Assembly (NCBI GenBank): GCA_944320235.1
Contig: CALUGQ010000034.1
Span: 1-64,000 of the forward strand
Reading direction: 5' to 3'
From: an uncultured Prevotella sp.
Lineage (GTDB): Bacteria > Bacteroidota > Bacteroidia > Bacteroidales > Bacteroidaceae
Length of the DNA stretch: 64,000 nt
Below the pieces are notes generated by a model. The model did no database searches and was not told the origin of the DNA. It worked only from the letters and a program-made list of their open reading frames with translations. This document shows positions 18,131 to 26,633 of this stretch, piece after piece; the first letter of the stretch is position 1, and every line of letters starts with the position of its first letter. The position numbers and the translations under genes are program-made.

Positions 18131-19113
18131 CGTTTATTTGCAATAATCAATGTTTCCATCAATAAAATCAAGCCTGTTTTAGTGTTGGCCAATCTCCTGA
18201 ACCAAGTATATTTCATGGAATAGTTACGAGAAGGAAGGGGATATAAACCTTGGGCAGACAGTCTGTCAATGCGGGAAAATAATTGTTTTTTCGATCTTGA
18301 TACCGTCATGATGTTGTAAATATAATCCATTGTCAGCTGTGCAACTCTGCGTTGCAGTGCCAGGCTGTCTGTGGCAGGCAATGTGTTGGCTATGTCGCGC
18401 AAGTGGATGATGATATGTTCGAAATCGTTCAGGCGCTTTATGATATGCTTTTTATTTGTGGCATTCATTATTGAGCCAGTCCTCTTGCGGTAGAAATAAG
18501 CTTTATAATCTGTGCTATAAACCTTTTCTGCTCGCAATATTAGCTGCGGAGTAAACTCTTCGTCTTCGTGAAGTAGCCCAGGCGTGAATCTTAGGCCCAT
18601 CAACAAGTTTCTTTTGAAAATATATCCCCATGCAGATGCATGTAAGTTGTTATTGGCCAAATAATAAGTGCCTTCCACAGGCTCGGGTGTTTTTAATGAG
18701 CGCTGTGGAACTTGGTTGTCTGTATAATCAAAAAAAACGACATCTGGATTTTTGAACCTTACGATATCTAAACATTGTTCATATACAGTGGAAATTATTT
18801 TGTCGTCTCCATCAACGAATTGGATGAATTTACCAGTTGCAATGCTCAGTCCTGTGTTCCGGGCTGCGCTCAATCCCTTGTTGGGTTGCCTCACATATAT
18901 GATGTTGTCAATATATTGTGACAATTCCGCCAATGGGCTTTGGCTTGAACCATCGTCAACGACAATTACCTGCCGTTCTGTTGAGCTTAATGACAAAGCG
19001 AAGATACTATCAAGGCACTCGCATAGCATATTGGCTGGCAAATTGTAGCAAGGAACAATAAAGCTTACCAATGGGCTGACTTTATTCTGTGGAAAATTCT
19101 GTTTATTTTGCAT
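18127..19113 (-). CDS. Family 2 glycosyltransferase
   Basis: A GT-A fold enzyme of 328 residues: VSFIVPCYNLPANMLCECLDS at the N-terminus, VVDDGSS, SAARNTGLSIATGKFIQFVDGDD with the DxD-type metal motif near residue 100. It lacks obvious membrane helices, although the C-terminal part is basic and hydrophobic as in membrane-associated members. The start lies 49 bases inside the upstream gene, and no other in-frame ATG precedes the conserved VSFIVPCYN strand, so the overlap appears real. It would add a sugar during synthesis of an exopolysaccharide or lipopolysaccharide. Confidence 0.85.
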   Translation of the reverse strand: MQNKQNFPQNKVSPLVSFIVPCYNLPANMLCECLDSIFALSLSSTERQVIVVDDGSSQSPLAELSQYIDNIIYVRQPNKGLSAARNTGLSIATGKFIQFVDGDDKIISTVYEQCLDIVRFKNPDVVFFDYTDNQVPQRSLKTPEPVEGTYYLANNNLHASAWGYIFKRNLLMGLRFTPGLLHEDEEFTPQLILRAEKVYSTDYKAYFYRKRTGSIMNATNKKHIIKRLNDFEHIIIHLRDIANTLPATDSLALQRRVAQLTMDYIYNIMTVSRSKKQLFSRIDRLSAQGLYPLPSRNYSMKYTWFRRLANTKTGLILLMETLIIANKR

Positions 19114-19991
19114 AATCCTTTTATTCCTGTTAGGTTTAATATCAAAGCTTTCATGAATGCCTTACATCCTAAACTTTGCAAAACTTTAATTTTCAAGTCT
19201 GGCAAAAGTATTTGTCCGCCTAAGGCAAAAGTATTTAACTGAATATTCAAGATATAAATATAATATTTCTCAAATCCAGAGCAATGGCTGAAGCCATTCA
19301 CAAGTTTGATGTTGGCACTTAATAAGTCGGATAGTTCTTTTAACCCAGCATTTGCAGTGATGCCACTGGGATTCCATGAATAATGGTAAAGGCCAATGTC
19401 TGTTGTTGCTACACAGTTGGTTTGGGGTAGTATTTCGGCCATTAAGTGAGAATCCTCAAAATACACACCTGTTATGAATCTGGTGTGACTAAATAACTCC
19501 TTCTTAAAAATCTTGTTCCAGACGTATGTGTGCTTATATGCTTGCCTCTCAAGCCAATATTGGGATATGTCATGGAAAACACATGGGGAGAATGTCAGTG
19601 TTTCATTATATTTAGTGTTAGGGAATTTGTCAACTTCATATTCAAGTATGTCATATTCCGGATGCGCATTGATAACGTCCATCAGCCTTACATATGTTCC
19701 CTGGGCTATATAGTCATCAGAGTCTACGAATGTTATATAATCACCTGTGGATATATCTAGCGCATGGTTTCGGGCATCGCTCAATCCACCGTTTTGTTTA
19801 TGTATTACCTTGATGCGTTTGTCTTTTGCAGCCCATTCGTCACATTTCTGTGGGCATGAGTCAGGCGAACCATCATCGACAAGTATTATCTCCAAATGTC
19901 CATATTCTTGCGATATCACGCTTTCCAGACATTTGTCCATGGTCTTTTCAGTTTTGAAAACTGGAATTATTACCGTCAATGACTTGTCCAT
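19065..19991 (-). CDS. Family 2 glycosyltransferase
   Basis: This 308-residue GT-A enzyme begins MDKSLTVIIPVFKTEKTMDKCLESV and carries ILVDDGSPD, GLSDARNHALDISTGDYITFVDSDDYI with the DxD-like D-S-D motif near residue 93, and a C-terminal acceptor region. It is the first gene of the three-gene glycosyltransferase operon and is preceded by a plausible promoter at 20077-20108. The donor and acceptor are unknown. It resembles the next gene in fold only; the two are not close copies. Confidence 0.87.
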   Translation of the reverse strand: MDKSLTVIIPVFKTEKTMDKCLESVISQEYGHLEIILVDDGSPDSCPQKCDEWAAKDKRIKVIHKQNGGLSDARNHALDISTGDYITFVDSDDYIAQGTYVRLMDVINAHPEYDILEYEVDKFPNTKYNETLTFSPCVFHDISQYWLERQAYKHTYVWNKIFKKELFSHTRFITGVYFEDSHLMAEILPQTNCVATTDIGLYHYSWNPSGITANAGLKELSDLLSANIKLVNGFSHCSGFEKYYIYILNIQLNTFALGGQILLPDLKIKVLQSLGCKAFMKALILNLTGIKGLCKINRIFHRIKSAHW

Positions 19992-20076
19992 AGTACCGTA
20001 TGCTTATTAAAAATTTTTCTTTGCCATTGTTCCATCTTTTAATTTCCCATTGGACTTTTTGATAGCTTTATTATGG

Positions 20077-20108
20077 CAAATATACAATATTTTTTTAGAA
20101 TTGACAAT
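20077..20108 (-). promoter_or_regulatory. Promoter of the glycosyltransferase operon
   Basis: On the minus strand TATATTTG (plus-strand CAAATATA at 20077-20084) lies 20 bases after ATTG (plus-strand CAAT at 20105-20108). The -7 box is complete and the -33 has one mismatch. The leader would be about 80 bases. Confidence 0.5.
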
Positions 20109-20176
20109 ATCACCGCATGATACTTGAATTGCATGGTCATTAACAGCTGGTCATGTTAAAGCCGTTTCCATGATGT

Positions 20177-20647
20177 TCATTCGTGGTGGTATGGCTCACC
20201 GCGGATTATTGTGCAAGCGCGGTAAAGTTGCTCTGTGAAAATCAGTCTTATCATTTGATGCGAAAATGTCATGCGCGACATGGATACCATTCCACTGGCT
20301 CTGTCATATATTTGTTTGGAAAAGCCATATGGACCACCGATGACCATTACAAGACGACGGGCGGTATTGCGTTGGCGTTCAAGCCAGGCGGCAAACTGGA
20401 CACTTGTCAATTCGTCACCATGTTCATCGAGCAGAACGACCGTATCTGATGGTTGTACTTGCTTGAGTATTAGTTCCCCCTCGGCAATTTTCTGCTGCTC
20501 TACAGTAAGATTTTTTGTATTCTTTATTTCCGGTATGGTAATGATTTCGAAGGGCATATAGTGACTAATGCGGGTCGCATAGTCGTTTATCCCGGCTGCA
20601 AAATGTTTGTCAGCAGTCTTTCCTACTTGCATCAAGATAGTCTTCAT
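20177..20647 (-). CDS. rlmH: 23S rRNA (pseudouridine-1915-N3)-methyltransferase RlmH
   Basis: RlmH methylates pseudouridine 1915 in helix 69 of 23S rRNA on assembled ribosomes. The 156-residue SPOUT-fold protein has LDEHGDELTS, the SAM-binding knot FVIGG-type segment here written MVIGGPYGFS, and the C-terminal MSRMTFSHQMIRLIFTEQLYRACTIIRGEPYHH, which is nearly diagnostic. Length is normal. Its ATG overlaps the stop of the upstream DUF4491 gene by 4 bases. Confidence 0.97.
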   Translation of the reverse strand: MKTILMQVGKTADKHFAAGINDYATRISHYMPFEIITIPEIKNTKNLTVEQQKIAEGELILKQVQPSDTVVLLDEHGDELTSVQFAAWLERQRNTARRLVMVIGGPYGFSKQIYDRASGMVSMSRMTFSHQMIRLIFTEQLYRACTIIRGEPYHHE

Positions 20648-20946
20648 TCTTCAGTGTATTCATTTTTTCGTTTGGGATTCATAGGAAACCATCCTTTCAA
20701 TACACGCTTACGTTGGTCGAATAGTTCGCCTATCGACCATAAAAATGAAGCACCAATCACACCCAACACGGACGATAAGATGACATTCTCAATAAATAGT
20801 GCGGTTGCAACTGAAGCCAGGCCGAGGACAAGGAACACCCACCAATAGCGAGTGCCTGTGTGATATTCAGTTTTTATCACAATTGGATGGAATATCCCAA
20901 TGATAACAAACGTACTTATTGCTATTATTATTCCTGTGAAATACAT
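20644..20946 (-). CDS. DUF4491 family small membrane protein
   Basis: A 100-residue protein with three probable membrane helices (about residues 3-22, 35-52 and 55-72) and a basic, charged C-terminal tail in the cytoplasm. GIFHPIVIKTEYHTGTRYWWVF and the helix after it match DUF4491, a Bacteroidetes family of unknown function. Translational coupling to rlmH (ATGA overlap) is the only functional hint, and it does not point to a mechanism. Confidence 0.75.
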   Translation of the reverse strand: MYFTGIIIAISTFVIIGIFHPIVIKTEYHTGTRYWWVFLVLGLASVATALFIENVILSSVLGVIGASFLWSIGELFDQRKRVLKGWFPMNPKRKNEYTEE

Positions 20947-21166
20947 GTTTGTATGTTATTATGTTTGTAAACAAAAGTTGCATATATTTTCGCCATTGTT
21001 CTTGGTGAAGATGCGAATGCACTCGTTTGGCAAGATAAAATGTGCCGTTTTGCATCATGGAATGGCCTGTATGGACTTCCAAGATGGCATATTTCAAAAT
21101 TTGCAGGTTCGATATGTGGCATTTGTCGGTTTATTTGATTATTGAAAATGTCCTTGTATGTATTGC

Positions 21167-22648
21167 CTAACTAGAATAAAATGTGTCAATGTTTTCATGC
21201 TTTTGCCTTGCCATCCTGATATATATGTTTTTCAACCACAAACGATGGGTGGCTGTGAAGGCGATTCCTATTACAACCATGACAATCAATGATGTTTTCA
21301 GGCTCCCATAGTTATTTGCCACAGACATGAATAAAGCAGGAAGCAAGAATACCAAAATTGATGTCACAGTTGCCGTTGTATTGATATTTCGCTGCTTTCC
21401 GTTAATGCTTTCGTTGAGCGGCATTGCATGATTGTTTGATACGGCAAGTTGGAACAAGGCGCAATATGCAGGGCCAGATGCTGTAAAGATGCTGGCCGCA
21501 ACCAAAAGCAAAGACAACTTACCGGCAGCAATGCATGGCAACAGCATTGCCAATGGCAGCAATAGGATTGTACAATAATAATAGTATTTGGCAATGAGCA
21601 GTGTATGCAATGATACGCACCGCGTCATAAGCAAATCAATGTAATTTCCCTCCTGTTCCATTATCCGTGTTAAATTGATTCCTCCAAAAAAAATAAAGCA
21701 ATAAAATGTCCAAAACGTATGCGGCATAGTATTACTTGCATATGTCATGTTATACATCAATGAAACGCTGAATACGAGCATGAGCAATATACCTTGAGCG
21801 AAACAGCGTCGTACATTTCTATTTCGTATCACGCTCAACATTTCCAGTTTGATGTATTCTCCTATACTGCCAATTGGAAAAGGCAATTTTAAAGACTTGC
21901 AAGGTTGGCAAAAGGAGCCAGACACTCCTGCAAGTTCATTTTCAGCATATCTAAGAATAAACTTTTTGTTTAATGCAAAAAGCAACATTCCAATCATGAT
22001 GTATGTGATAATAGATACAAAAGAAAAACCATTGTTACAGCAAAAGTCGAAGAACATGGCTGCCAATGTATTACTGGCTGGGGTATTTGTGGCCATTAGC
22101 GGTAAAACAAATGCCATACTTACCAATAGCCACAATACAGAATTGTGGCTTGTCAATGTGCTGACAAGCAAATGCCACAAGCTGTTGATGAGTATTAGCA
22201 TTTGACAGACAATGACAATGGATATGAGCAATATGACATTGGTACTATACATGGCGCCGTTCACAATGGCATAAGGTACGAATAAGCAAAGCCATGTTAT
22301 ATTATACCGACTGGCAAGGGTGGAAACTATGAAACATCGTGCGACATCATGTTTGCTTAATGGCAAAAGCAGATAAGGCGTCAAGTTTATTGTCTGCCTG
22401 GAAAATGCAAAGCGCATAGAAAAATCTATGATAATGACATAGGGCATTGCGCCAAAAATTACCATACTCCCATAGCTGGCAGCCAATAGGCCTAACATTA
22501 TGCCACAAGCAGCCAAATAAAGACAGGCTAACACATAACTGACGCGCCTAATTGCAGTTGATGATTTTTTGTGTTTGCCTGACGGAATGCGCTTCTCGCT
22601 TTTTCTCGCAATTTGGAACAACAACACATATAGTTGTCTCTGCCTCAT
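21167..22648 (-). CDS. DUF5687-like polytopic membrane protein
   Basis: The 493-residue protein has about ten to twelve hydrophobic segments and a basic N-terminus. Its layout and phrases such as LTPYLLLPLSK and FGGINLTRIMEQEGNYIDLL resemble DUF5687 proteins of Bacteroidetes, which are ABC-2-like permeases usually encoded beside an ATPase. No ATPase gene is adjacent here. Instead the start overlaps the LolA-like gene by 4 bases, so both are translated from the ftsK-lolA transcript. Substrate unknown; the family call is from overall resemblance, not a catalytic motif. Confidence 0.6.
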   Translation of the reverse strand: MRQRQLYVLLFQIARKSEKRIPSGKHKKSSTAIRRVSYVLACLYLAACGIMLGLLAASYGSMVIFGAMPYVIIIDFSMRFAFSRQTINLTPYLLLPLSKHDVARCFIVSTLASRYNITWLCLFVPYAIVNGAMYSTNVILLISIVIVCQMLILINSLWHLLVSTLTSHNSVLWLLVSMAFVLPLMATNTPASNTLAAMFFDFCCNNGFSFVSIITYIMIGMLLFALNKKFILRYAENELAGVSGSFCQPCKSLKLPFPIGSIGEYIKLEMLSVIRNRNVRRCFAQGILLMLVFSVSLMYNMTYASNTMPHTFWTFYCFIFFGGINLTRIMEQEGNYIDLLMTRCVSLHTLLIAKYYYYCTILLLPLAMLLPCIAAGKLSLLLVAASIFTASGPAYCALFQLAVSNNHAMPLNESINGKQRNINTTATVTSILVFLLPALFMSVANNYGSLKTSLIVMVVIGIAFTATHRLWLKNIYIRMARQKHENIDTFYSS

Positions 22649-23247
22649 CGAAGATCTATTATTTCTGCCTCGGGGTAATCCTTTGGATTGAATTTGAATG
22701 TTGCATCGCCAATGTTCGCTTTTTTTAAATTTCTAATGATGATGGTGCTCCAAGTTGAGCCCTGCCTCATCTTGATTTGTGACGGCACGTATGATGATTT
22801 GTTTACGGTGATGTACATTTCCTGTATCTGGCGTGTCTTGCTAGTTGAAGTCAAGTGGATTTGATGATTATTCCCGATGGTTTTCATTTGAAAAGTAAAA
22901 CCACTACGATATATGTTAATGAAATTGTATGGGTTGATAGCTTGCAATTCGCCTTCGGTAGGGGTGTTTACGTTTACTTCATTGCTGCGCTTCATGTAAG
23001 TCCACTGTGTTTTCCCGTCAAACCAAACTGTGGATGATTGGGTTGAAGTTTTGAATTTCCTGCCTTTTATGGCAATGGTGCCAGATGCATTTCCGTATTG
23101 ATTACTGGAAATGCTGAAATTGGCCGAGACGCCGCCTTTGTTGCTAACGACGGCTGCAACTTTGTCAAGGACGGCTTTTGCCGGTTGTGCCATGGCGCAA
23201 CTGCAGAATGCAACCATTGCCAACATTATGATGATGTTTTTTTTCAT
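22645..23247 (-). CDS. LolA-like outer-membrane lipoprotein carrier
   Basis: The 200-residue product has a signal peptide (MKKNIIIMLAMVAFCSCAMAQ), then the LolA pattern: VLDKVAAVVSNKGGVSANFSI, GTIAIKGRKFKTSTQSSTVWFDGKTQWTY and PYNFINIYRSGF. LolA carries lipoproteins across the periplasm to the outer membrane. Placement directly after ftsK is the conserved order in Bacteroidetes and many proteobacteria. A Cys pair occurs at the end of the signal peptide, but AMA-Q fits signal peptidase I, so a soluble carrier is preferred over a lipoprotein. Confidence 0.85.
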   Translation of the reverse strand: MKKNIIIMLAMVAFCSCAMAQPAKAVLDKVAAVVSNKGGVSANFSISSNQYGNASGTIAIKGRKFKTSTQSSTVWFDGKTQWTYMKRSNEVNVNTPTEGELQAINPYNFINIYRSGFTFQMKTIGNNHQIHLTSTSKTRQIQEMYITVNKSSYVPSQIKMRQGSTWSTIIIRNLKKANIGDATFKFNPKDYPEAEIIDLR

Positions 23248-23282
23248 ATTATGTGAGTATATTATATATTTGCTATTATATT

Positions 23283-25736
23283 TCAGTGCCGTTTCCTTAA
23301 ACCACTGAGCAGATTGTCAAGGCTGCTTTCGTCTTGTATGAGTACTTCGCGAGGTTTGCTACCCATTGCCGCGCCAACAACACCTGCTTTTTCCATCTGG
23401 TCCATCAAGCGGCCTGCACGATTGTATCCAATAGAGAATTTTCGTTGAATGAGGCTGGTACTGCCAGATTGATTTAAAACAATAAGGCGTGCGGCATCTT
23501 CGAATAGTGGGTCAAGGTGTTGCAAGTCTACATCAGACACACCACTGATACCATCATCTTCACCAGTGTCTGGCTCAGGTAATTCAAATGGCGTTGGATA
23601 ACCTTGCTGTTGGGCAATGTATTGGTTAATACGTTCCACTTCCGGTGTATCAACAAACGCGCATTGCACACGCACCGGCTCGTTGCCGTTAAGAAACAGC
23701 ATGTCTCCCCGGCCTATCAATTGATTTGCCCCAGGACGGTCGAGTATTGTCTTTGAGTCAATCATTTGGCTTACTTTAAAGGCGATACGGCCAGGGAAGT
23801 TTGCTTTGATATTTCCGGTAATTATGCTTGTTGTAGGACGTTGCGTTGCGATGACCATGTGTATGCCCACAGCACGTGCCAGCTGGGCAATGCGGGCAAT
23901 AGGGAGTTCAATCTCTTTGCCTGCTGTCATTATTAGGTCGCCAAACTCATCTATTACAACGACAATGTAAGGCATGAATTTATGGCCCTTTTCCGGATTT
24001 AGCTGCCTAGCCGTAAACTTTTTGTTGTATTCACGGATGTTGCGTGAGCCAGCCTGCTTCAACAAATCATAGCGTGTATCCATTTCTTTGCAAAGACTGT
24101 TCAGTGTTCTCACAACTTTGCTAACATCGGTTATGATTGGTTCTGCATTCTCATCTGGAACTTTTGCAAGGAAATGGTTCGCAATTGGGCTATATATGCT
24201 GAATTCAACTTTCTTTGGGTCAATGAGCACTATTTTAAGTTCTGCAGGATGCTTTTTGTATAACAAGGATGTTATTATTGCATTGAGTCCTACGGACTTT
24301 CCCTGCCCTGTCGCACCTGCTACAAGCAAGTGGGGTATCTTTGCCAAATCGAACATGAACACTTCGTTTGTTATAGTTTTCCCCATGGCGCAGGGCAATT
24401 CCATGCTCGTTTCTTGAAACTTCTTGGAATTGAGAATGCTCTCCATTGAAACTATGTTTGGCTTGGCGTTAGGCACTTCAATACCGATGGTGCCCTTGCC
24501 TGGTATTGGTGCGATTATGCGGATGCCCAACGCAGAAAGGCTAAGTGCAATGTCGTCTTCTAGATTTCGTATTTTAGAAATGCGCACACCTTGGGCAGGT
24601 GTTATTTCGTAAAGTGTAATTGTTGGGCCGACTGTGGCCTTGATGCTGCTTATTTCCACACCGAAATTGCGTAGCACTTCCACAATGCGGTTTTTGTTTG
24701 CCGTCTGCTCGGCCATGTCAATGTATGGCTTGCCATCGTTTTCATACTTCTTTAGAAGGTCGAGCGTTGGATAATGATAGTTCTCAAGGTCACGCTTAGG
24801 ATCGTATGGCGCCAAAGTATTATTTACTATACTTACCAGTGACTTTCCATCTGCTTTCTTTTCATTATCTGCCAATTTTATATCCATGCCAACTTCATCA
24901 TTGACATTCTTGGCATTTGTGGATTCTGTATCGTTTTTGGAAACTTCAGGTTCATCACACACTTTTTCGCTAGTGGTATCAAATTCTATCACTTCTGTTT
25001 GGGGGTCATCAAATACGCTTGGGTCTTCGAGCGTATTGATAACTGTATCATGACTCTTGTCGGTCTCTTGGACATCATAGTTTGTTACATTAAACTTAAC
25101 TTTGTCAGTGAAGAACTTTACTGGATTTAGCATTTTTCTGACTAAATATATTGTCTCTGCACTAACAAATGTAAGAAAACCAATGGCAATAACAATAAGT
25201 ATTGCGGTTAGCCCAGGCGAACCAATAAGATTCTCTGTTGTTATACACAAAAAAGCCCCGTGGTCACCGCCAGGATTATAACATTGTGTTACAAAAAGCG
25301 GTGAAAGGAATTTGGCAAATGTGACTGACATCCATATCATCAAGAGCATTGAGCCGATAAACCATTTGGATAGATTAATTTGATATGCTCTGATTAGCTT
25401 TAACGCTGCCATCACCAGAAAAACAGGAATCATGAATGCTGCCAGGCCAAAACACCTGTTTATGAAAAAATGTGCCACGTAAGCTCCAATGGATCCGCAA
25501 CTATTTTGGAACTCCCTGTCGTTATTCATGATTTCTCCTGCTCTTGGGGCTTCGATAAGGCTTTGATCAGCTGCTCCTGTGGCAAAATAGGATATGAATG
25601 AGAGTATCATATATATGGCAAGGGCCAACAACAAAAAACCGATAATGAAATTAAGGAATTCGTTATGCAATATGTCATTCACCCCAAGAACTTCGCTTAA
25701 TGAAGCGGGCTTGCGTTTATCTTTCTTTCTTGCCAT
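23283..25736 (-). CDS. ftsK: DNA translocase FtsK/SpoIIIE
   Basis: FtsK pumps chromosome ends through the closing septum and activates dimer resolution. About 817 residues: four membrane helices in the first 200 residues, a short acidic linker (about 230-310), then the motor with LLVAGATGQGKSVGLNAI (Walker A near residue 475), IVVVIDEFGDLIM (Walker B) and RPTTSIITGNIKANFPGRIAFKV. The C-terminal winged-helix gamma domain (DPLFEDAARLIV...RAGRLMDQMEKAGVVG) reads polar DNA sequences. The start at MARKKDK is preferred; an ATG two codons upstream is possible. It heads an operon with the LolA-like and DUF5687 genes. Confidence 0.96.
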   Translation of the reverse strand: MARKKDKRKPASLSEVLGVNDILHNEFLNFIIGFLLLALAIYMILSFISYFATGAADQSLIEAPRAGEIMNNDREFQNSCGSIGAYVAHFFINRCFGLAAFMIPVFLVMAALKLIRAYQINLSKWFIGSMLLMIWMSVTFAKFLSPLFVTQCYNPGGDHGAFLCITTENLIGSPGLTAILIVIAIGFLTFVSAETIYLVRKMLNPVKFFTDKVKFNVTNYDVQETDKSHDTVINTLEDPSVFDDPQTEVIEFDTTSEKVCDEPEVSKNDTESTNAKNVNDEVGMDIKLADNEKKADGKSLVSIVNNTLAPYDPKRDLENYHYPTLDLLKKYENDGKPYIDMAEQTANKNRIVEVLRNFGVEISSIKATVGPTITLYEITPAQGVRISKIRNLEDDIALSLSALGIRIIAPIPGKGTIGIEVPNAKPNIVSMESILNSKKFQETSMELPCAMGKTITNEVFMFDLAKIPHLLVAGATGQGKSVGLNAIITSLLYKKHPAELKIVLIDPKKVEFSIYSPIANHFLAKVPDENAEPIITDVSKVVRTLNSLCKEMDTRYDLLKQAGSRNIREYNKKFTARQLNPEKGHKFMPYIVVVIDEFGDLIMTAGKEIELPIARIAQLARAVGIHMVIATQRPTTSIITGNIKANFPGRIAFKVSQMIDSKTILDRPGANQLIGRGDMLFLNGNEPVRVQCAFVDTPEVERINQYIAQQQGYPTPFELPEPDTGEDDGISGVSDVDLQHLDPLFEDAARLIVLNQSGSTSLIQRKFSIGYNRAGRLMDQMEKAGVVGAAMGSKPREVLIQDESSLDNLLSGLRKRH

Positions 25737-25760
25737 TGTCAAATCAATCTAATTATTCTG

Positions 25761-25768
25761 CAAATGTA
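25761..25768 (-). promoter_or_regulatory. -7 element upstream of ftsK
   Basis: CAAATGTA reads TACATTTG on the minus strand, 24 bases before the chosen ftsK start. The -33 half is weak. A divergent box (TAATTTTG, 25812-25819) could serve the genes to the right. Confidence 0.45.
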
Positions 25769-25811
25769 CTTGAAAAAAGTCAGAATAGGTAATAAACTCA
25801 TGATTTTTTTG

Positions 25812-25819
25812 TAATTTTG
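25812..25819 (+). promoter_or_regulatory. Possible -7 element for the RNase D-like/rlmI/tilS operon
   Basis: TAATTTTG is a full -7 match, but the gene lies about 170 bases downstream and no -33 TTTG is seen at 19-21 bases. It would imply a long leader, in which no open frame or clear hairpin is visible. Confidence 0.3.
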
Positions 25820-25991
25820 CATCATGAAATAATTTTATGACTATGTCCTGGGTTTGCCGTTGAAGAATTGCTTTGCATGTTAATTGCCACAAGATTGGTA
25901 ACGCAGCAAGTGGGTTCTTTTATCCTTTGATGATAAAGCATGTAGAGTTCGGCTTTTCAATCCGGATATAGGATGCCATATTTTATAGTAG

Positions 25992-26633
25992 ATGAGAACA
26001 ATATACAATAAATTTGACAAAGCACGAATTAATGGTTTGCCACGTGCATTGTTTCAAGGGCGGATAGTGGTTGTGCTTTCTGAGAGTGAGGCCCAAAAAG
26101 CCGTAGACTTTTTGTTGTCCCAACCAATTCTTGGCATTGACACAGAGACCAGGCCATCTTTTAAAAAAGGTGTTGTACATAATGTTGCTTTGCTTCAGGT
26201 TTCGGCTAAAGATATCTGTTTTTTGTTTAGGCTTAACGTTATGGGTATGTCACGTGACATCATCCGCCTGTTGGAAGACAAAGAGGTGCTTAAGGTAGGA
26301 TTGTCATTGCATGATGATATCCTCATGTTGCACAAGTTGGCTGATTTTAAACCTGGTAAGTTTATTGATTTGCAAGAACATGTGGGCGAAATAGGTATAG
26401 AAGACCGAAGTTTGCAAAAGCTTTATGCCAATATTTTCGGCCAAAAGATTAGCAAAGGTCAACGTTTGACAAATTGGGAGGCAGATGTCCTCAATGATAG
26501 TCAAAAGCTCTATGCTGCAACAGATGCGTGGGCCTGTATCATGCTTTATGAAGAGCTGTTACAGTTAAAGCACAACAGTGATTATAAATTAATAAAACAA
26601 GACAATGGGCAAATACAAGAAAGTATATCTTAA
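25992..26633 (+). CDS. 3'-5' exonuclease domain protein (RNase D/WRN-like, DEDDy)
   Basis: The 213-residue protein consists of a single DnaQ-like nuclease domain. The catalytic acidic residues can be read in LGIDTETRPSF (D-x-E), in GLSLHDDILML, and in YAATDAWACIMLYEEL, where the final Asp precedes the usual Tyr position. No HRDC domain follows, so it is shorter than RNase D proper. It is co-transcribed with an rRNA methyltransferase (29-base overlap) and tilS, which points to RNA maturation, though DNA repair is possible because WRN-type exonucleases share the domain. Confidence 0.85.
   Translation: MRTIYNKFDKARINGLPRALFQGRIVVVLSESEAQKAVDFLLSQPILGIDTETRPSFKKGVVHNVALLQVSAKDICFLFRLNVMGMSRDIIRLLEDKEVLKVGLSLHDDILMLHKLADFKPGKFIDLQEHVGEIGIEDRSLQKLYANIFGQKISKGQRLTNWEADVLNDSQKLYAATDAWACIMLYEELLQLKHNSDYKLIKQDNGQIQESIS

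Noticed and set aside
17039-19991. Capsule locus
   Set aside because: Three glycosyltransferases alone, with no flippase, polymerase or export gene adjacent, are not enough to call a full capsule locus.
25860-25990. tRNA gene before the RNase D-like gene
   Set aside because: A GTTCGG-like stretch looked like a T-loop, but no acceptor stem or anticodon arm can be folded around it.
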